Counted from the first letter of the stretch, positions 24,903-34,613 are shown. The stretch is 64,000 nt of DNA from an uncultured Dysosmobacter sp. (GCA_934565855.1 CAKTIO010000003.1:62001-126000), one strand, 5' to 3'. The notes: generated by a model from the letters alone, not told the origin. A program made the numbers and translations.

Positions 24903-25418
24903 ATGAGACTTTACAAACGCTGTATGAACGGGCTTGCTGCGGTAGAAAAGGCTGTCATTGGCATTCTGCTGCTGATCGAGGTCGTTTTAACAGCCGGAAA
25001 CGTGTTGTCCCGCTATGTGACCCACAACAGCTGGTCCTTTACAGAAGAAATTGTGGTTGCCCTGCTGGTGCTGATGTCCCTGATCGGCGCGGCGCTGTGC
25101 GTCCGGGAAAAGGGCGGGCTGGTCAGCCTGTCGCTGGTAACGGACCGGCTGCCGAAAAAGGCACAGCTGGCTCTGGACATTGTGATGATCCTACTGTCGC
25201 TGCTGTTTGCCGCGGCAATGGTCTGGTTCGGTATTCAGCGCTGTCTGAAGCAGATCGAGACCAACCGGACCACGGCGGTGCTTCAGTTGCCGGAGTGGTA
25301 CTACACCTCCTTCGTTCCCATCGGCGGCGCGCTGCTGTCGCTGCATTTCATTGAGCGGATCGTGGATGATATCCGCGGGATCCTCGCAAAAGATGAAAAG
25401 GAGGGCGCAGACCAATGA
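24903..25418 (+). CDS. TRAP transporter small permease (DctQ)
   Basis: A 171-residue membrane protein with four predicted helices (about residues 15-35, 48-68, 85-105, 132-150) and the DctQ-family order. It is the small membrane subunit of a sodium-driven TRAP importer of organic acids. The only purine-rich site (AAAGG) lies unusually far, about 20 bases, before the ATG, so initiation may be weak. The stop overlaps the large permease start as ATGA. Confidence 0.9.
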   Translation: MRLYKRCMNGLAAVEKAVIGILLLIEVVLTAGNVLSRYVTHNSWSFTEEIVVALLVLMSLIGAALCVREKGGLVSLSLVTDRLPKKAQLALDIVMILLSLLFAAAMVWFGIQRCLKQIETNRTTAVLQLPEWYYTSFVPIGGALLSLHFIERIVDDIRGILAKDEKEGADQ

Positions 25419-26701
25419 CCTACCTGATCCTGTTTGGTGTGTTCTTTGTGCTGCTGTTCCTGAACGCGCCCATCTGCATGTGCCTGGGTCTCTCTTCCAT
25501 GCTGACGCTGGCATACAACGGTACCAATCTGACTGTGCTGGCGTCCAGTGTATACGCTGGCATTGCGAAATATTTGCTGCTGGCAGTTCCGTTTTTTGTC
25601 CTGTCCGGCAACATCATGGCAAAGGCAGGCATTTCCAAGCGTCTGATCGGCTTTGTGGACGCCTGCTGCGGTCACATCCGGGGCGGCATTGCCGTGGTGT
25701 GCGTGGTGGTGGCGTGCTTCTTCGGCGCCATCTCCGGTTCCGGCGCGGCGACGGTGGCGGCGCTGGGTATTATCCTCATCCCCGCGATGGTGGAGAAGGA
25801 GGGCTTTGACGCTCCCTTTGCCACCGGTATCATGGCGGCGGCTTCCTCCATTGCCATCATTATCCCGCCCAGCATTTCCTTCGTGGTGTATGCTTCCATC
25901 ACCGGCGCCTCTGTGGGCGACCTGTTCATGGCTGGCATCATCCCCGGTATTCTGATGGGTCTTGCCCTCATTGTGGTGGTAGAGCTGAAGGCGAAGAAGG
26001 ACGGACTGGTTCCGGCACACAAGTGGCGCGGCTTCGGTGAGGTCTGGCGTACCTTCCGGGACACCAGCTGGGGACTTCTGATGCCGGTCATCATTCTGGG
26101 CGGTATTTACGGCGGCTATTTCACTCCCACCGAGGCGGCTGCCGTGGCAGTGGTGTACGGTCTGTTTGTGGGTGTGTTCATCTATAAGGAGCTGGACCTG
26201 CGCAGCCTGGCTGGACTGTTTGTAGATACAGCCAAGACCACCGGTGGACTGATGCTCATTGTTGGCGCGGCAGGTTTGTTCTCTTACGCCTGCACCGCGT
26301 ACGGCATTTCCACCGGTGTGCAGAATCTGCTGATGGGCGTCAGCGCCAACCGCTACATCTTCCTGATGATCGTCAACGTGGTGTTCCTCATTGCCGGCTG
26401 CTTTGTGGACGCCAACTCCGCCATGTATATCTTTATTCCCATTATGACGCCTGTGGCGCAGGCGTTCGGCATCAACCTGGTGTGGTTCGGCATCATCGCC
26501 ACGGTGAACCTTGCCATTGGTCAGGTGACGCCGCCTGTGGGTATGAACCTGTTTGTCGCCACGGGACTGCGCATTCCCGGACACGAGCCGGTGACCATTT
26601 CCCAGATTTCCAAGGCAGTGGTGCCGATGATTCTGGCATCCCTGGTGGTCTTGCTGCTGGTCACCTTTGTAGAGGGCATTTCCATGTGCCTGATTGCCTG
26701 A
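25415..26701 (+). CDS. TRAP transporter large permease (DctM)
   Basis: A 428-residue DctM-family protein with about 12 helices. The repeats GAISGSGAATVAALG (about 103-117) and GGYFTPTEAAAVAVVYG (about 231-247) are the family's conserved segments. It is the sodium-coupled transport subunit and works with DctQ and the DctP binding protein encoded next. GGAGG precedes the ATG inside the DctQ gene. Confidence 0.95.
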   Translation: MTYLILFGVFFVLLFLNAPICMCLGLSSMLTLAYNGTNLTVLASSVYAGIAKYLLLAVPFFVLSGNIMAKAGISKRLIGFVDACCGHIRGGIAVVCVVVACFFGAISGSGAATVAALGIILIPAMVEKEGFDAPFATGIMAAASSIAIIIPPSISFVVYASITGASVGDLFMAGIIPGILMGLALIVVVELKAKKDGLVPAHKWRGFGEVWRTFRDTSWGLLMPVIILGGIYGGYFTPTEAAAVAVVYGLFVGVFIYKELDLRSLAGLFVDTAKTTGGLMLIVGAAGLFSYACTAYGISTGVQNLLMGVSANRYIFLMIVNVVFLIAGCFVDANSAMYIFIPIMTPVAQAFGINLVWFGIIATVNLAIGQVTPPVGMNLFVATGLRIPGHEPVTISQISKAVVPMILASLVVLLLVTFVEGISMCLIA

Positions 26702-26794
26702 GAAATTCTGCTGTAGCAACAGAATGAATACATTACACTATCAAACCGCGGACGCCAAAGAACGCCCGCACCAAGGAAGGGAGAAACAAATTTC

Positions 26795-27865
26795 ATGAAA
26801 ATCCGTAAGCTTCTTGCACTGTCTATGGCGCTGGTCATGACCGCCTCTCTGGCGGCATGCGGCGCTTCCGGCTCCGCGCAGGGCGGCTCCTCTGCCGCAG
26901 CCTCCGCCTCCGGCTCCGCGTCCGGCGGTGATTTCCCCAAGATGACCTGGTCTGCCGCTACCTCCGGCGCGGACAGCTCCAACTTTGCAGCTGGTCTGTA
27001 TAAATTCGGCGAGCTGCTCAGCGAGCGTACCAACGGCGCCATCACCCTGAACGTCTATCCCTCTGACCAGCTGACCAACGGCAACGCCGTGGACAGCCTG
27101 CAGGGACAGATGGAGGGCACCATTGACGTGACCTTCCAGGCAGACGGTATCTGGAGCAACTTCGACCCCAAGTTCAACGTGCTGATCCTGCCGTTCCTGT
27201 TCTCCAATACGGATCAGGTGGATGAAAAGCTGTTCAACGGCGAGGGCGGTCAGTATCTCATTGACCTGCTGGAGAACGAGCAGGGCGTCAAGTGCCTGGG
27301 CATTGGCGAAAACGGCTTCCGTTACATCACCAACAGCAAACACCCCGTCTGCACCCCGGACGATCTGAAGGACCTGAAGCTGCGTATCGGCGGCAGCCCC
27401 ATCCTGACCCGCACCTATGACCTGTGGGGCGCGGACTATACCACCGCCAACTGGTCCGAGGTCTACACCGGACTGCAGACCGGTCTGTATGACGGACAGG
27501 AGAACCCCGTGGCAGTGGCAAACGCCTCCTCTATTCAGGAGGTCCAGAAGTATGTCACCGCATGGACAGCACAGTACAGCTGCATGTTCCTGACCATCAA
27601 CCAGGACCTGTATGACGGTCTCAGCGATGAGTTGAAGGCGATCGTGGATGAGTGCGGCGCAGAGGCATGCCAGTATCAGGTGGACCTGACCCGCCAGCAG
27701 TGCGACGAGTACCTGAAGGAGTGGGAAGAGAACAACGGCATCGAGGTCCACTATACCACCGAGGACGAGGTTGCCCAGTTCAAGGCTCTGTCTGACAGCA
27801 TCTATGAGGAAGCCATCAGCCAGTATGGCTTCACGCAGGAGCTGATTGACCTGTTCACGAAATAA
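26795..27865 (+). CDS. TRAP transporter substrate-binding lipoprotein (DctP)
   Basis: A 356-residue exported binding protein. A signal peptide ends in the lipobox LAAC near residue 21, so it is a lipoprotein, as expected in Firmicutes; a Ser/Ala/Gly-rich linker follows. The DctP fold includes LKLRIGGSPILTRTYDLWGA (about 192-211), where an Arg normally binds the ligand carboxylate. The substrate is an organic acid, not identified. GGAAGGGAG lies before the ATG. It is placed after the permeases, with dehydrogenase genes following. Confidence 0.93.
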   Translation: MKIRKLLALSMALVMTASLAACGASGSAQGGSSAAASASGSASGGDFPKMTWSAATSGADSSNFAAGLYKFGELLSERTNGAITLNVYPSDQLTNGNAVDSLQGQMEGTIDVTFQADGIWSNFDPKFNVLILPFLFSNTDQVDEKLFNGEGGQYLIDLLENEQGVKCLGIGENGFRYITNSKHPVCTPDDLKDLKLRIGGSPILTRTYDLWGADYTTANWSEVYTGLQTGLYDGQENPVAVANASSIQEVQKYVTAWTAQYSCMFLTINQDLYDGLSDELKAIVDECGAEACQYQVDLTRQQCDEYLKEWEENNGIEVHYTTEDEVAQFKALSDSIYEEAISQYGFTQELIDLFTK

Positions 27866-27970
27866 TCAATCCACTGTTTCTGCCGCGGCTGCCCCAATGG
27901 CGGGTGCAGCCGCGGCAGAAAGGCTTATCAGGCGGGACTCTTCCGCCGGACCAGAAGGAGGAACGAGCAT

Positions 27971-28846
27971 ATGAAGTTAGGCGTCATCGGCATGGGCGTC
28001 ATGGGCTATCCCATTGCCGTGAACCTTGTAAAGAAAAGCGGGCTTCCGGTGCTGGGCTATGACGTGGTGCCGGGGCAGCGGGAGAAATTCGCCGCCGCCG
28101 GAGGTGTGGCTGTTTCCGCTCCGGAGGAGATCTACCGCAGCTGCCAGGTGGTGTTTTTTAGCCTGCCCAACAATCAGCTGGTGGACGCTTATCTGGGCGC
28201 GGCAGTGGAGCATTGTCCTGCCGGAACGACCGTGGTGGATCTCAGCTCCTCCACGCCCACGGTGATCCGCGGACATGCGGAGGCAGCGAGGGCGGCGGGC
28301 GTTGCGCTGGTGGACTGTCCCGTCAGCGGCGGCGAAGCCGGAGCCATCGCCGGAACGCTGTCCGCCATGTGCGGCGGTGAAGCGGAGGATGTGCAGCGGG
28401 TGCTGCCCTATCTGAAGCTGTTCAACACCAAGGTGACGCATATGGGCGCACTGGGCTGCGGCTATGCCGCCAAGCTGGCGAACAATATGATCATCGGCGC
28501 GGGCATCGCCGCCGTGGCAGAGGCGTTTGCCTATGCGGAAAAGGCAGGATTGGATCAGACGACGCTGTTTGAAGCCATCCGCAGCGGTGGAGCCGGCAGC
28601 AGTGTGCTGGAGGTCAAGGGACCCAAAATGATCCACCGGGATTATACGCCCAGCTCCCGGCTGTCGATCCATTTGAAGGATCTGCACAATGCCCAGCAGC
28701 TGGCACAGGATATGGGGGCGTACACGCCCCTGGCGGACCTGTCCGCCCGCCTGATGGAGCAGCTGGAGCAGCAGGGCAGGGGCGGCGAGGATGTGGCGGT
28801 TCTGCTGGACCTATTTGAGGAAAACGGACAGGGAAAGACCCTGTAA
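27971..28846 (+). CDS. NAD(P)-dependent beta-hydroxyacid dehydrogenase (HIBADH family)
   Basis: A 291-residue enzyme of the 3-hydroxyisobutyrate / tartronate semialdehyde reductase family. The N-terminal Rossmann loop is GMGVMG (residues 7-12). The substrate motif is DCPVSGGEAGAIAGTL (about 116-131), and the catalytic Lys lies in AAKLANNM near 171. It oxidises a 3-hydroxyacid or reduces the semialdehyde; the substrate is probably linked to what the TRAP system imports. AGGAGG precedes the ATG. A distant paralog lies at 49147. Confidence 0.9.
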   Translation: MKLGVIGMGVMGYPIAVNLVKKSGLPVLGYDVVPGQREKFAAAGGVAVSAPEEIYRSCQVVFFSLPNNQLVDAYLGAAVEHCPAGTTVVDLSSSTPTVIRGHAEAARAAGVALVDCPVSGGEAGAIAGTLSAMCGGEAEDVQRVLPYLKLFNTKVTHMGALGCGYAAKLANNMIIGAGIAAVAEAFAYAEKAGLDQTTLFEAIRSGGAGSSVLEVKGPKMIHRDYTPSSRLSIHLKDLHNAQQLAQDMGAYTPLADLSARLMEQLEQQGRGGEDVAVLLDLFEENGQGKTL

Positions 28847-28877
28847 CGGAAATATTAAGACAGGAGGAATCACAGTA

Positions 28878-29873
28878 ATGCAGGAGATCACAGCGTATGA
28901 CAAGAGCTTTCTGTTAGAGCTCTTCGAGAATATGTGCACCGTGCGCCGGTTTGAAGAAACCGCCGCCGACTGCTTCCTGAAGGGAATGGTCAGCGGAAAC
29001 CTTCACATCTGCGTGGGTGAGGAGGGCATGGTGGTAGGAGCCAACTCCGCCCTGCGCCCCACGGACTACATCACGGCAAGCCACCGGGGTCACGGTCACT
29101 GCCTGATGAAGAGCGGAGATCCGGACCGGACCATGGCAGAGCTGTTCGGTAAGACCGAGGGCTTCTGCGGCGGTCACGGCGGCTCCATGCATGTTACCAA
29201 GGTGGAAAGCGGACTGCTGGGCGCCAACGGCATCGTGGGCGGCGGCATTCCCATTGCCACCGGCTCCGCGCTGACGTCCAAGCTCAAGGGCGACGGCTCT
29301 GTCACCGTGGCATTCTTCGGCGATGGTGCTACCAACCAGGGCTGCTTCCACGAGTGTATCAACATGGCGGCGGCATGGAAGCTGCCCATCGTGTATTTCA
29401 TTGAGAACAACGGCTATGCCGTATCCGTGCCCATCGGCTCTGTCACCAATACGGAGACGCTGGCGGAGCGGGCAAAGGGCTACAACATTCCCTCCGAGGT
29501 AGTGGACGGGACCGATGTGCTGGCAGTGTATGAAGCCACCCGCCGCGCGGTGGAGCGCGCCAGAAACGGCGAGGGTCCTTCCATCATCGATTGCCATGTG
29601 TATAAGTTCATCGGTCACTTCGTGGGCGATCCGGCGGCATACCTGCCCCAGTCCTACAAGGACACCGCCCATGCGGAGGACGCCATCCTGAAGTTCAAAA
29701 AGGTGCTCCTGGATGCTGGCATGGCGCAGGAGGATGAGCTTTCCGCCATAGAACAGCAGGTGGAGGAGAAGATCCAGCACGCCAAGGAGTTTGCCATTCA
29801 GGCGCCGGAGCCGGACAAGTCCACGGTTCTGGAGCATAACTATTCCAGTGATAACGAAAGGAGCGTCCGCTGA
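28878..29873 (+). CDS. Acetoin/2-oxoacid dehydrogenase E1 alpha subunit (TPP)
   Basis: A 331-residue thiamine-diphosphate E1 alpha subunit. The cofactor motif begins GDGATNQG at 148-155 and ends at the NN near 176. Conserved RRFEE and GHGHCLMK segments fit acetoin dehydrogenase AcoA and pyruvate dehydrogenase E1 alpha. CAGGAGG precedes the ATG at 28878. It overlaps the E1 beta start by one base (TGATG). With E1 beta and E2 it oxidatively cleaves acetoin or decarboxylates a 2-oxoacid; context does not decide which. Confidence 0.9.
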   Translation: MQEITAYDKSFLLELFENMCTVRRFEETAADCFLKGMVSGNLHICVGEEGMVVGANSALRPTDYITASHRGHGHCLMKSGDPDRTMAELFGKTEGFCGGHGGSMHVTKVESGLLGANGIVGGGIPIATGSALTSKLKGDGSVTVAFFGDGATNQGCFHECINMAAAWKLPIVYFIENNGYAVSVPIGSVTNTETLAERAKGYNIPSEVVDGTDVLAVYEATRRAVERARNGEGPSIIDCHVYKFIGHFVGDPAAYLPQSYKDTAHAEDAILKFKKVLLDAGMAQEDELSAIEQQVEEKIQHAKEFAIQAPEPDKSTVLEHNYSSDNERSVR

Positions 29874-30850
29874 TGAGAACCATTACCATGATCGGCGCTG
29901 TCCGGGAAGCCATTGAAGAAGAGATGCAGCGGGATGAAAACGTCATCATGCTGGGCGAGGATATCGGAGAGATGGGCGGTCCCTGGGGCTCTGCCAAGGG
30001 TCTGCTGGCAGAGTTCGGTCCCGGACGGATCATCCAGACCCCCATCAGCGAATGGGGCTTCACCGGCATCTGCGTGGGCGCGGCAGTGCGTGGAATGCGT
30101 CCCATTGCCGAGCTGATGTATAACGACTTTATTTCCGTCTGCCTGGACCCCATTATGAACCAGGCGGCAAAGCTCTGCTATATGACCGGCGGACAGGTCT
30201 CTGTTCCCATGGTGCTGCGCGCGCCGATGGGTACCGGACGCCGCGGCGCGGCACAGCACTCCCAGAATATGGAGGCGCTGTTTGCCCACATTCCCGGACT
30301 GAAGGTCATCGCGCCCTCCTGCCCGCAGGATGCCAAGGGGCTGCTGAAGTCCGCCATCCGGGACAATGACCCCGTCATCAGCCTGGAGCATAAGGCGCTC
30401 TATCCCCAGAAGGGCGAGATCGACGACAGCATCGACAGCATCCCTCTGGGTGTGGCGGATGTCAAGCGTCCGGGTACGGATGTGTCCATCATCACCTGGA
30501 GCCGTCAGGTGCAGTTCTCTCTGGAGGCAGCGGAGCAGCTGGCGCAGCAGGGCATTCAGGCAGAGGTACTGGACCTGCGGACGCTGGTTCCCCTGGATTG
30601 GGAAGCCATCACCGCCACCGTGTCCAAGACGCATCATGTGGTCATCGTGGAGGAGGATGTCCGCCGCTGCGGCTTTGGCGCGGAGATCGCGGCGGAGATC
30701 GGCGAAAAGCTGTTTGACCAGCTGGACGCACCCGTGGTCCGGGTGGCGAGCCTGAACAGCAGCGTTCCCTTCGCCCCGGTGCTGGAGGAGGAGATCTATC
30801 CCCATCCGGAGCAGATTGCCGCTGCCGTTTCGGACCTGCTGAAGCAGTAA
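29873..30850 (+). CDS. Acetoin/2-oxoacid dehydrogenase E1 beta subunit
   Basis: A 325-residue E1 beta subunit (transketolase-like Pyr and C-terminal domains). MLGEDIGEMGG near residues 25-35 carries the Glu that activates TPP. RAPMGTGRRGAAQHSQNMEA (about 115-134) and EEDVRRCGFGAEIAAEI in the C-terminal half are typical. It forms the heterotetramer with the preceding gene. The E2 gene follows after 12 bases with its own GGAGG. Confidence 0.93.
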   Translation: MRTITMIGAVREAIEEEMQRDENVIMLGEDIGEMGGPWGSAKGLLAEFGPGRIIQTPISEWGFTGICVGAAVRGMRPIAELMYNDFISVCLDPIMNQAAKLCYMTGGQVSVPMVLRAPMGTGRRGAAQHSQNMEALFAHIPGLKVIAPSCPQDAKGLLKSAIRDNDPVISLEHKALYPQKGEIDDSIDSIPLGVADVKRPGTDVSIITWSRQVQFSLEAAEQLAQQGIQAEVLDLRTLVPLDWEAITATVSKTHHVVIVEEDVRRCGFGAEIAAEIGEKLFDQLDAPVVRVASLNSSVPFAPVLEEEIYPHPEQIAAAVSDLLKQ

Positions 30851-30862
30851 GGAGGGGCGGAG

Positions 30863-32068
30863 ATGATCTCAGAAATCAGAATGCCCCAGTTCGGCGTGAC
30901 AATGGAAAGCGGCACGGTTTCCCAGTGGAATAAGCAGGTGGGAGACACCGTTCATACCGGAGACGTGCTGCTGAGCATTGAAACGGAAAAACTGACCAAC
31001 GATGTAGTCAGCGAGGCGGACGGTATCCTGCTTGCCATCGTCGCTCAGGAGGGCGAGGATGTTCCGGTGCAGGGTCTGCTGGGCGTGATCGGCGCGGAGG
31101 GCGACACCTGGACGCAGCCGGGTGCTTCGGAGCCGGCGGCTGCCCCCGCTCCCGCGGCGCAGCCCGCAGCGGCTGCGGCAGCAGTTGCTCCGGCAGGCAA
31201 GCTGTTTGACGGCAGGATCAAGGTATCCCCTCTGGCGAAAAAGGTGGCGGAGGAGTTGGGCGTGGACCTGACAAAGGTCCAGTCCACGGGAACCACCGGA
31301 CGCATCAAGGCGAAGGATGTCCGCCGCTATTATGAGCAGCTGCAGCAGGCTGCCCAGAAGGCATCCGCCCCTGCGGAGGTGCAGGAGGATGTCCGTGAGC
31401 GGATGAGCGCCGCCCGCCGGGTCATTGCCCGCCGGATGACGGAGAGCGTCAACACAGCCCCTCAGGTAACGCTGACCCGGGAGATCTGCGCGGACCGTCT
31501 GGTAGAGCTGCATCAGAGCATCAAAAAGGCGGAAAAGGACCGAAAGGTCAGCATCAACGACCTGCTGATCAAGCTGCTGGCAGCCGCCTGCGCCAGCGAG
31601 CCGGTGCTGAATGTCTCTGTGGATGGCGAGGATCTGATCCGTCACTCCCATATCAATGTGGGCGTGGCAGTGGCGCTGCCGGACGGCTTGCTGGTTCCGG
31701 TGGTCCGGGACGCGGACAGAAAGGGCGCGTTTGCTATTGCGGAGGAAACCCATCAACTGATCGCCCAGGCACGGGAGGGACGGCTGTCTCCGGATGCACT
31801 GACCGGAGGCACCATTACCATCAGCAATCTGGGCAGCTTTGAGGTAGAGGGCTTCTCGCCCATCGTCAATCTGCCGGAGACGGCGATCATGGGTATCGGT
31901 CGGATCGTCCGCAAAGCCATTGTGGAGGAGGACGGCAGCTTCCGTGCCGCCAATATGATGACTGCAAGCCTGACCTTTGACCATCGGGCGGCGGACGGTG
32001 CCACTGCGGCGCGGCTGCTGAAAAAGTTTGCCCAGCTGGTGGAAAACCCGGCGTGGACACTGATGTAA
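30863..32068 (+). CDS. Dihydrolipoamide acyltransferase (E2)
   Basis: A 401-residue E2 core protein. The lipoyl domain covers about 1-78, with the lipoyl Lys in ETEKLTND (K43); this is a variant of the common ETDKA. An Ala/Pro-rich linker and an E3-binding domain (about 112-150, VSPLAKKVAEELGVDL) follow. The catalytic domain ends with DHRAADG (H374, D378). No E3 dihydrolipoamide dehydrogenase lies in this window, so it must come from elsewhere. A terminator follows and ends the 7-kb cluster. Confidence 0.93.
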   Translation: MISEIRMPQFGVTMESGTVSQWNKQVGDTVHTGDVLLSIETEKLTNDVVSEADGILLAIVAQEGEDVPVQGLLGVIGAEGDTWTQPGASEPAAAPAPAAQPAAAAAAVAPAGKLFDGRIKVSPLAKKVAEELGVDLTKVQSTGTTGRIKAKDVRRYYEQLQQAAQKASAPAEVQEDVRERMSAARRVIARRMTESVNTAPQVTLTREICADRLVELHQSIKKAEKDRKVSINDLLIKLLAAACASEPVLNVSVDGEDLIRHSHINVGVAVALPDGLLVPVVRDADRKGAFAIAEETHQLIAQAREGRLSPDALTGGTITISNLGSFEVEGFSPIVNLPETAIMGIGRIVRKAIVEEDGSFRAANMMTASLTFDHRAADGATAARLLKKFAQLVENPAWTLM

Positions 32069-32085
32069 GAAGCGGAAAATGCAGA

Positions 32086-32120
32086 AGAGACGCATTCCCA
32101 TTCAGGAATGCGTCTCTTTC
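32086..32120 (+). terminator. Terminator of TRAP-dehydrogenase cluster
   Basis: AGAGACGCATTCC and GGAATGCGTCTCT form a perfect 13-base stem, followed by TTCCTTCT. It lies between converging genes. Confidence 0.88.
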
Positions 32121-32133
32121 CTTCTGAGAAGGC

Positions 32134-33480
32134 TCAGTGCTTATCCGGGCAGCCGGGCAGCAGCCGCCGCTTCCGGAGAAGGTAATAGCCGTATCCCGCT
32201 GCGTCTGCCAGTCCCCAGCCGATGGGAATCGCCATCCAGATGCCCACCTCTCCGATGATGGGAGCCAGTGCGTAAGCCAGCACCACCCGGGTTCCCAGAG
32301 AAATGACTGTCAGCACCACACTCATTCCGGGACGCTTCACCGCCCGGTAAAAGCCGTACAGCAAAAACAGACAGCCGATCCCGGCATAAAAAGCGCCCTC
32401 TATCCGCAGATACTGCACACCGCCTGCCAGCACCTCGGTTTCTCCTGCCTGCACAAAAATCCGCATCAGTGGACGGGCGAATGCCACCACGCCTGCGGAG
32501 ATCAGGCAGGAAAACGCCACGCTGACTGCCGTTGCCTGCCGCAGTCCCTGCCGCAGCCGTGCCGTTTGTCCCGCACCGTAATTCTGTGCCACAAAGGTGG
32601 AGAAGGCATTTCCAAAATCCTGTACCGGAAGATAGGCGAAAGCATCGATTTTCACTGCGGCGGCAAACGCCGCCATCGTGATGGGACCAAAGCTGTCCAC
32701 CAGCCGCTGTACCAGCAGAATTCCGAAATTCATGGCGGACTGCTGGGCGCAAGTTAACAGGGAGAGGTCCAGCAGCTCCCGCAGGATAGCGCTTTGAAAG
32801 TGCAGATCCTCCCGGCGGGGAAGCAGGTCCCGACAGCGGAGTGCCACATATGCGGTCAGCCCCAGACCGGAGACGTATTGGGAGATGACCGTGGCGGCGG
32901 CAGCCCCGGCAACACCCCAGGAAAAGCCCAGCACAAACAGCAGGTCCAGCCCGATATTCAGCAGGGCGGAAACGCCTAAAAACCACAGCGGAGCCACCGA
33001 ATTTCCCACGGAGCGCAGCAGACATGCGAAAAAGTTGTAAAGGAAGGTGGCAACCAGTCCGGCAAAGATGATCAGCAGATATTCCCGCATAGCGCCGTAC
33101 AGCTCCTCCGGGATCTGTAAAAAGCGCAGGATTGGATCGGTCAGCAGGTACACGGCGGCATTCAGCAGTAAAGTGATGACAAAAATCAGCCCAAAGGCGT
33201 GGGCAATCGCCCGCCGCAATCCCTCCCGGTCGCCCTTGCCGAAGTCCATGGAAAACAGCGCGCCAGCACCCATGGACAGCCCCAGAAAAATGGAGGTGAG
33301 GAATGTCATCAGGGTAAAGGCGGAGCCAACCGCCGCCAGCGCGTTCCGCCCAAGCGCCTGTCCCACGATCAGGGTATCCGCGATGTTGTAAAGCTGCTGA
33401 AGCAGATTTCCCGCCACCATTGGCAGGGCAAACAGCAGCAGTCCACGGGTAATGCTGCCCTTGGTCAAGTCCCGGTACAT
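32134..33480 (-). CDS. MATE family efflux transporter
   Basis: A 448-residue membrane protein with 12 predicted helices and two MatE repeats; LPMVAGNLLQQLYNIADTLIVG-type residues near 19-40 define the NorM/DinF-like MATE family. It is a cation-coupled exporter of unknown substrate. The start is at 33480, with GGGAGGC upstream. It is a single gene that converges on the E2 gene. Confidence 0.93.
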   Translation of the reverse strand: MYRDLTKGSITRGLLLFALPMVAGNLLQQLYNIADTLIVGQALGRNALAAVGSAFTLMTFLTSIFLGLSMGAGALFSMDFGKGDREGLRRAIAHAFGLIFVITLLLNAAVYLLTDPILRFLQIPEELYGAMREYLLIIFAGLVATFLYNFFACLLRSVGNSVAPLWFLGVSALLNIGLDLLFVLGFSWGVAGAAAATVISQYVSGLGLTAYVALRCRDLLPRREDLHFQSAILRELLDLSLLTCAQQSAMNFGILLVQRLVDSFGPITMAAFAAAVKIDAFAYLPVQDFGNAFSTFVAQNYGAGQTARLRQGLRQATAVSVAFSCLISAGVVAFARPLMRIFVQAGETEVLAGGVQYLRIEGAFYAGIGCLFLLYGFYRAVKRPGMSVVLTVISLGTRVVLAYALAPIIGEVGIWMAIPIGWGLADAAGYGYYLLRKRRLLPGCPDKH

Positions 33481-33623
33481 GATATGCCTCCCGAAAAGCG
33501 GTTTTCATAGAAAACAGCGGCTGTGCGCCGCTTCAATGCTTACTATAGCAAAAAAACAGAAAAAAGGGAAGCGGCAGCCGCAGATTTGCGGATAAATACA
33601 GCAGAGATTTCCGCAAAACAGAA

Positions 33624-33661
33624 GCATTCCGGCAGTTCAAACCATCAAACTGCCGGAATGC
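33624..33661 (-). terminator. Terminator after NagD-like gene
   Basis: GCATTCCGGCAGTT and AACTGCCGGAATGC form a perfect 14-base stem; on the minus strand TTCTGTTTTGC follows. It lies 20 bases after the NagD-like stop codon. Confidence 0.85.
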
Positions 33662-33681
33662 CTGACTGGAAAACAGAGACG

Positions 33682-34482
33682 TTACTGCTCGCCCCGGGCA
33701 AGCGCCGGGATATCGCCCACACCGTCCAGCACCACGCTTGGGCGGTAAGCATAGGTTTTCAGCGTTTCCCGGGTAGAAACGCCGGAGAGGACCAGAACGG
33801 TGGACATGCCGCTCTCCATGCCGGAGATGACATCTGTGTCCATTCGGTCGCCGATCATCACCGCCTCGGCGGAGTGGCACTGCAGCAGCCGCAGCCCTGT
33901 CCGCATCATCAGGGGATTGGGCTTGCCGCAGAAATACGCCTGCTTGCCTGTTGCCATTTCGATGGGGGCGATCAACGCCCGGCAGGCAGGGGCAATGCCG
34001 TTTTCGATGGGACCGGAGACGTCAGAGTTGGCGCCGATAAGTTTGGCGCCTGCCATAACCAGATTGGTCGCTTTGGTAAGCGTGTCCAGAGAGTAGGACC
34101 GCCCCTCACCCACCACCACATAGTCCGGGTTGACATCATTCATAGTCAGCCCAGCGTCATAGAGGGCGTTCAGTAGCCCCGCCTCACCGATGGCGAACAC
34201 TGAGCATCCGGGAGCCTGCTCCTTCAGAAACGCCGCCGTGGCAAGGGCGCTGGTGTAAAAATGCTCCTCCGGAACGTCCAGCCCCATGCGCGCCAGCTTC
34301 TGGTTCAGTTCCCGCGGCGTGTAGCCGCTGTTGTTGGTGAGAAAGAGATATTCCTTGTTTTCATCGTGCAGCCACTGGATGAACTCCGCCACGCCGGGCA
34401 GGACCCGGTTGCCGTGGTAAACCACACCGTCCATATCACAGATAAAGCCTTTTTTCTCATTAAAATCAATAGAAGCTTCCAT
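33682..34482 (-). CDS. HAD-IIA phosphatase (NagD-like)
   Basis: A 266-residue haloacid dehalogenase-type hydrolase. Motif I CDMDGVVYHG (about 15-24) has the nucleophile Asp, LTNNSG near 48 is motif II, and GDRMDTDVISG near 205 is motif IV. It dephosphorylates small sugar or nucleotide phosphates, as NagD and PNPase-type enzymes do. The ATG at 34482 is preferred; a GTG nine bases upstream would abut the AAAGGCGG site. It is single, between a terminator and an SDR gene. Confidence 0.9.
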   Translation of the reverse strand: MEASIDFNEKKGFICDMDGVVYHGNRVLPGVAEFIQWLHDENKEYLFLTNNSGYTPRELNQKLARMGLDVPEEHFYTSALATAAFLKEQAPGCSVFAIGEAGLLNALYDAGLTMNDVNPDYVVVGEGRSYSLDTLTKATNLVMAGAKLIGANSDVSGPIENGIAPACRALIAPIEMATGKQAYFCGKPNPLMMRTGLRLLQCHSAEAVMIGDRMDTDVISGMESGMSTVLVLSGVSTRETLKTYAYRPSVVLDGVGDIPALARGEQ

Positions 34483-34550
34483 ATGCGGCACCGCCTTTCT
34501 GCGTCTACTATATCATTTTCTGTGCCGGACTTCCAGCAAATTTATGCAAA

Positions 34551-34590
34551 ATAAAGCAGGTGCGGGACCGCCAATGAAACGGTCCTGCAC
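34551..34590 (-). terminator. Terminator after SDR gene
   Basis: GTGCGGGACCG and CGGTCCTGCAC pair with one G-U. On the minus strand they are followed by CTGCTTTATTTTGC. Confidence 0.8.
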
Positions 34591-34613
34591 AACGCAAAAT
34601 TCGGCAGATTGGC

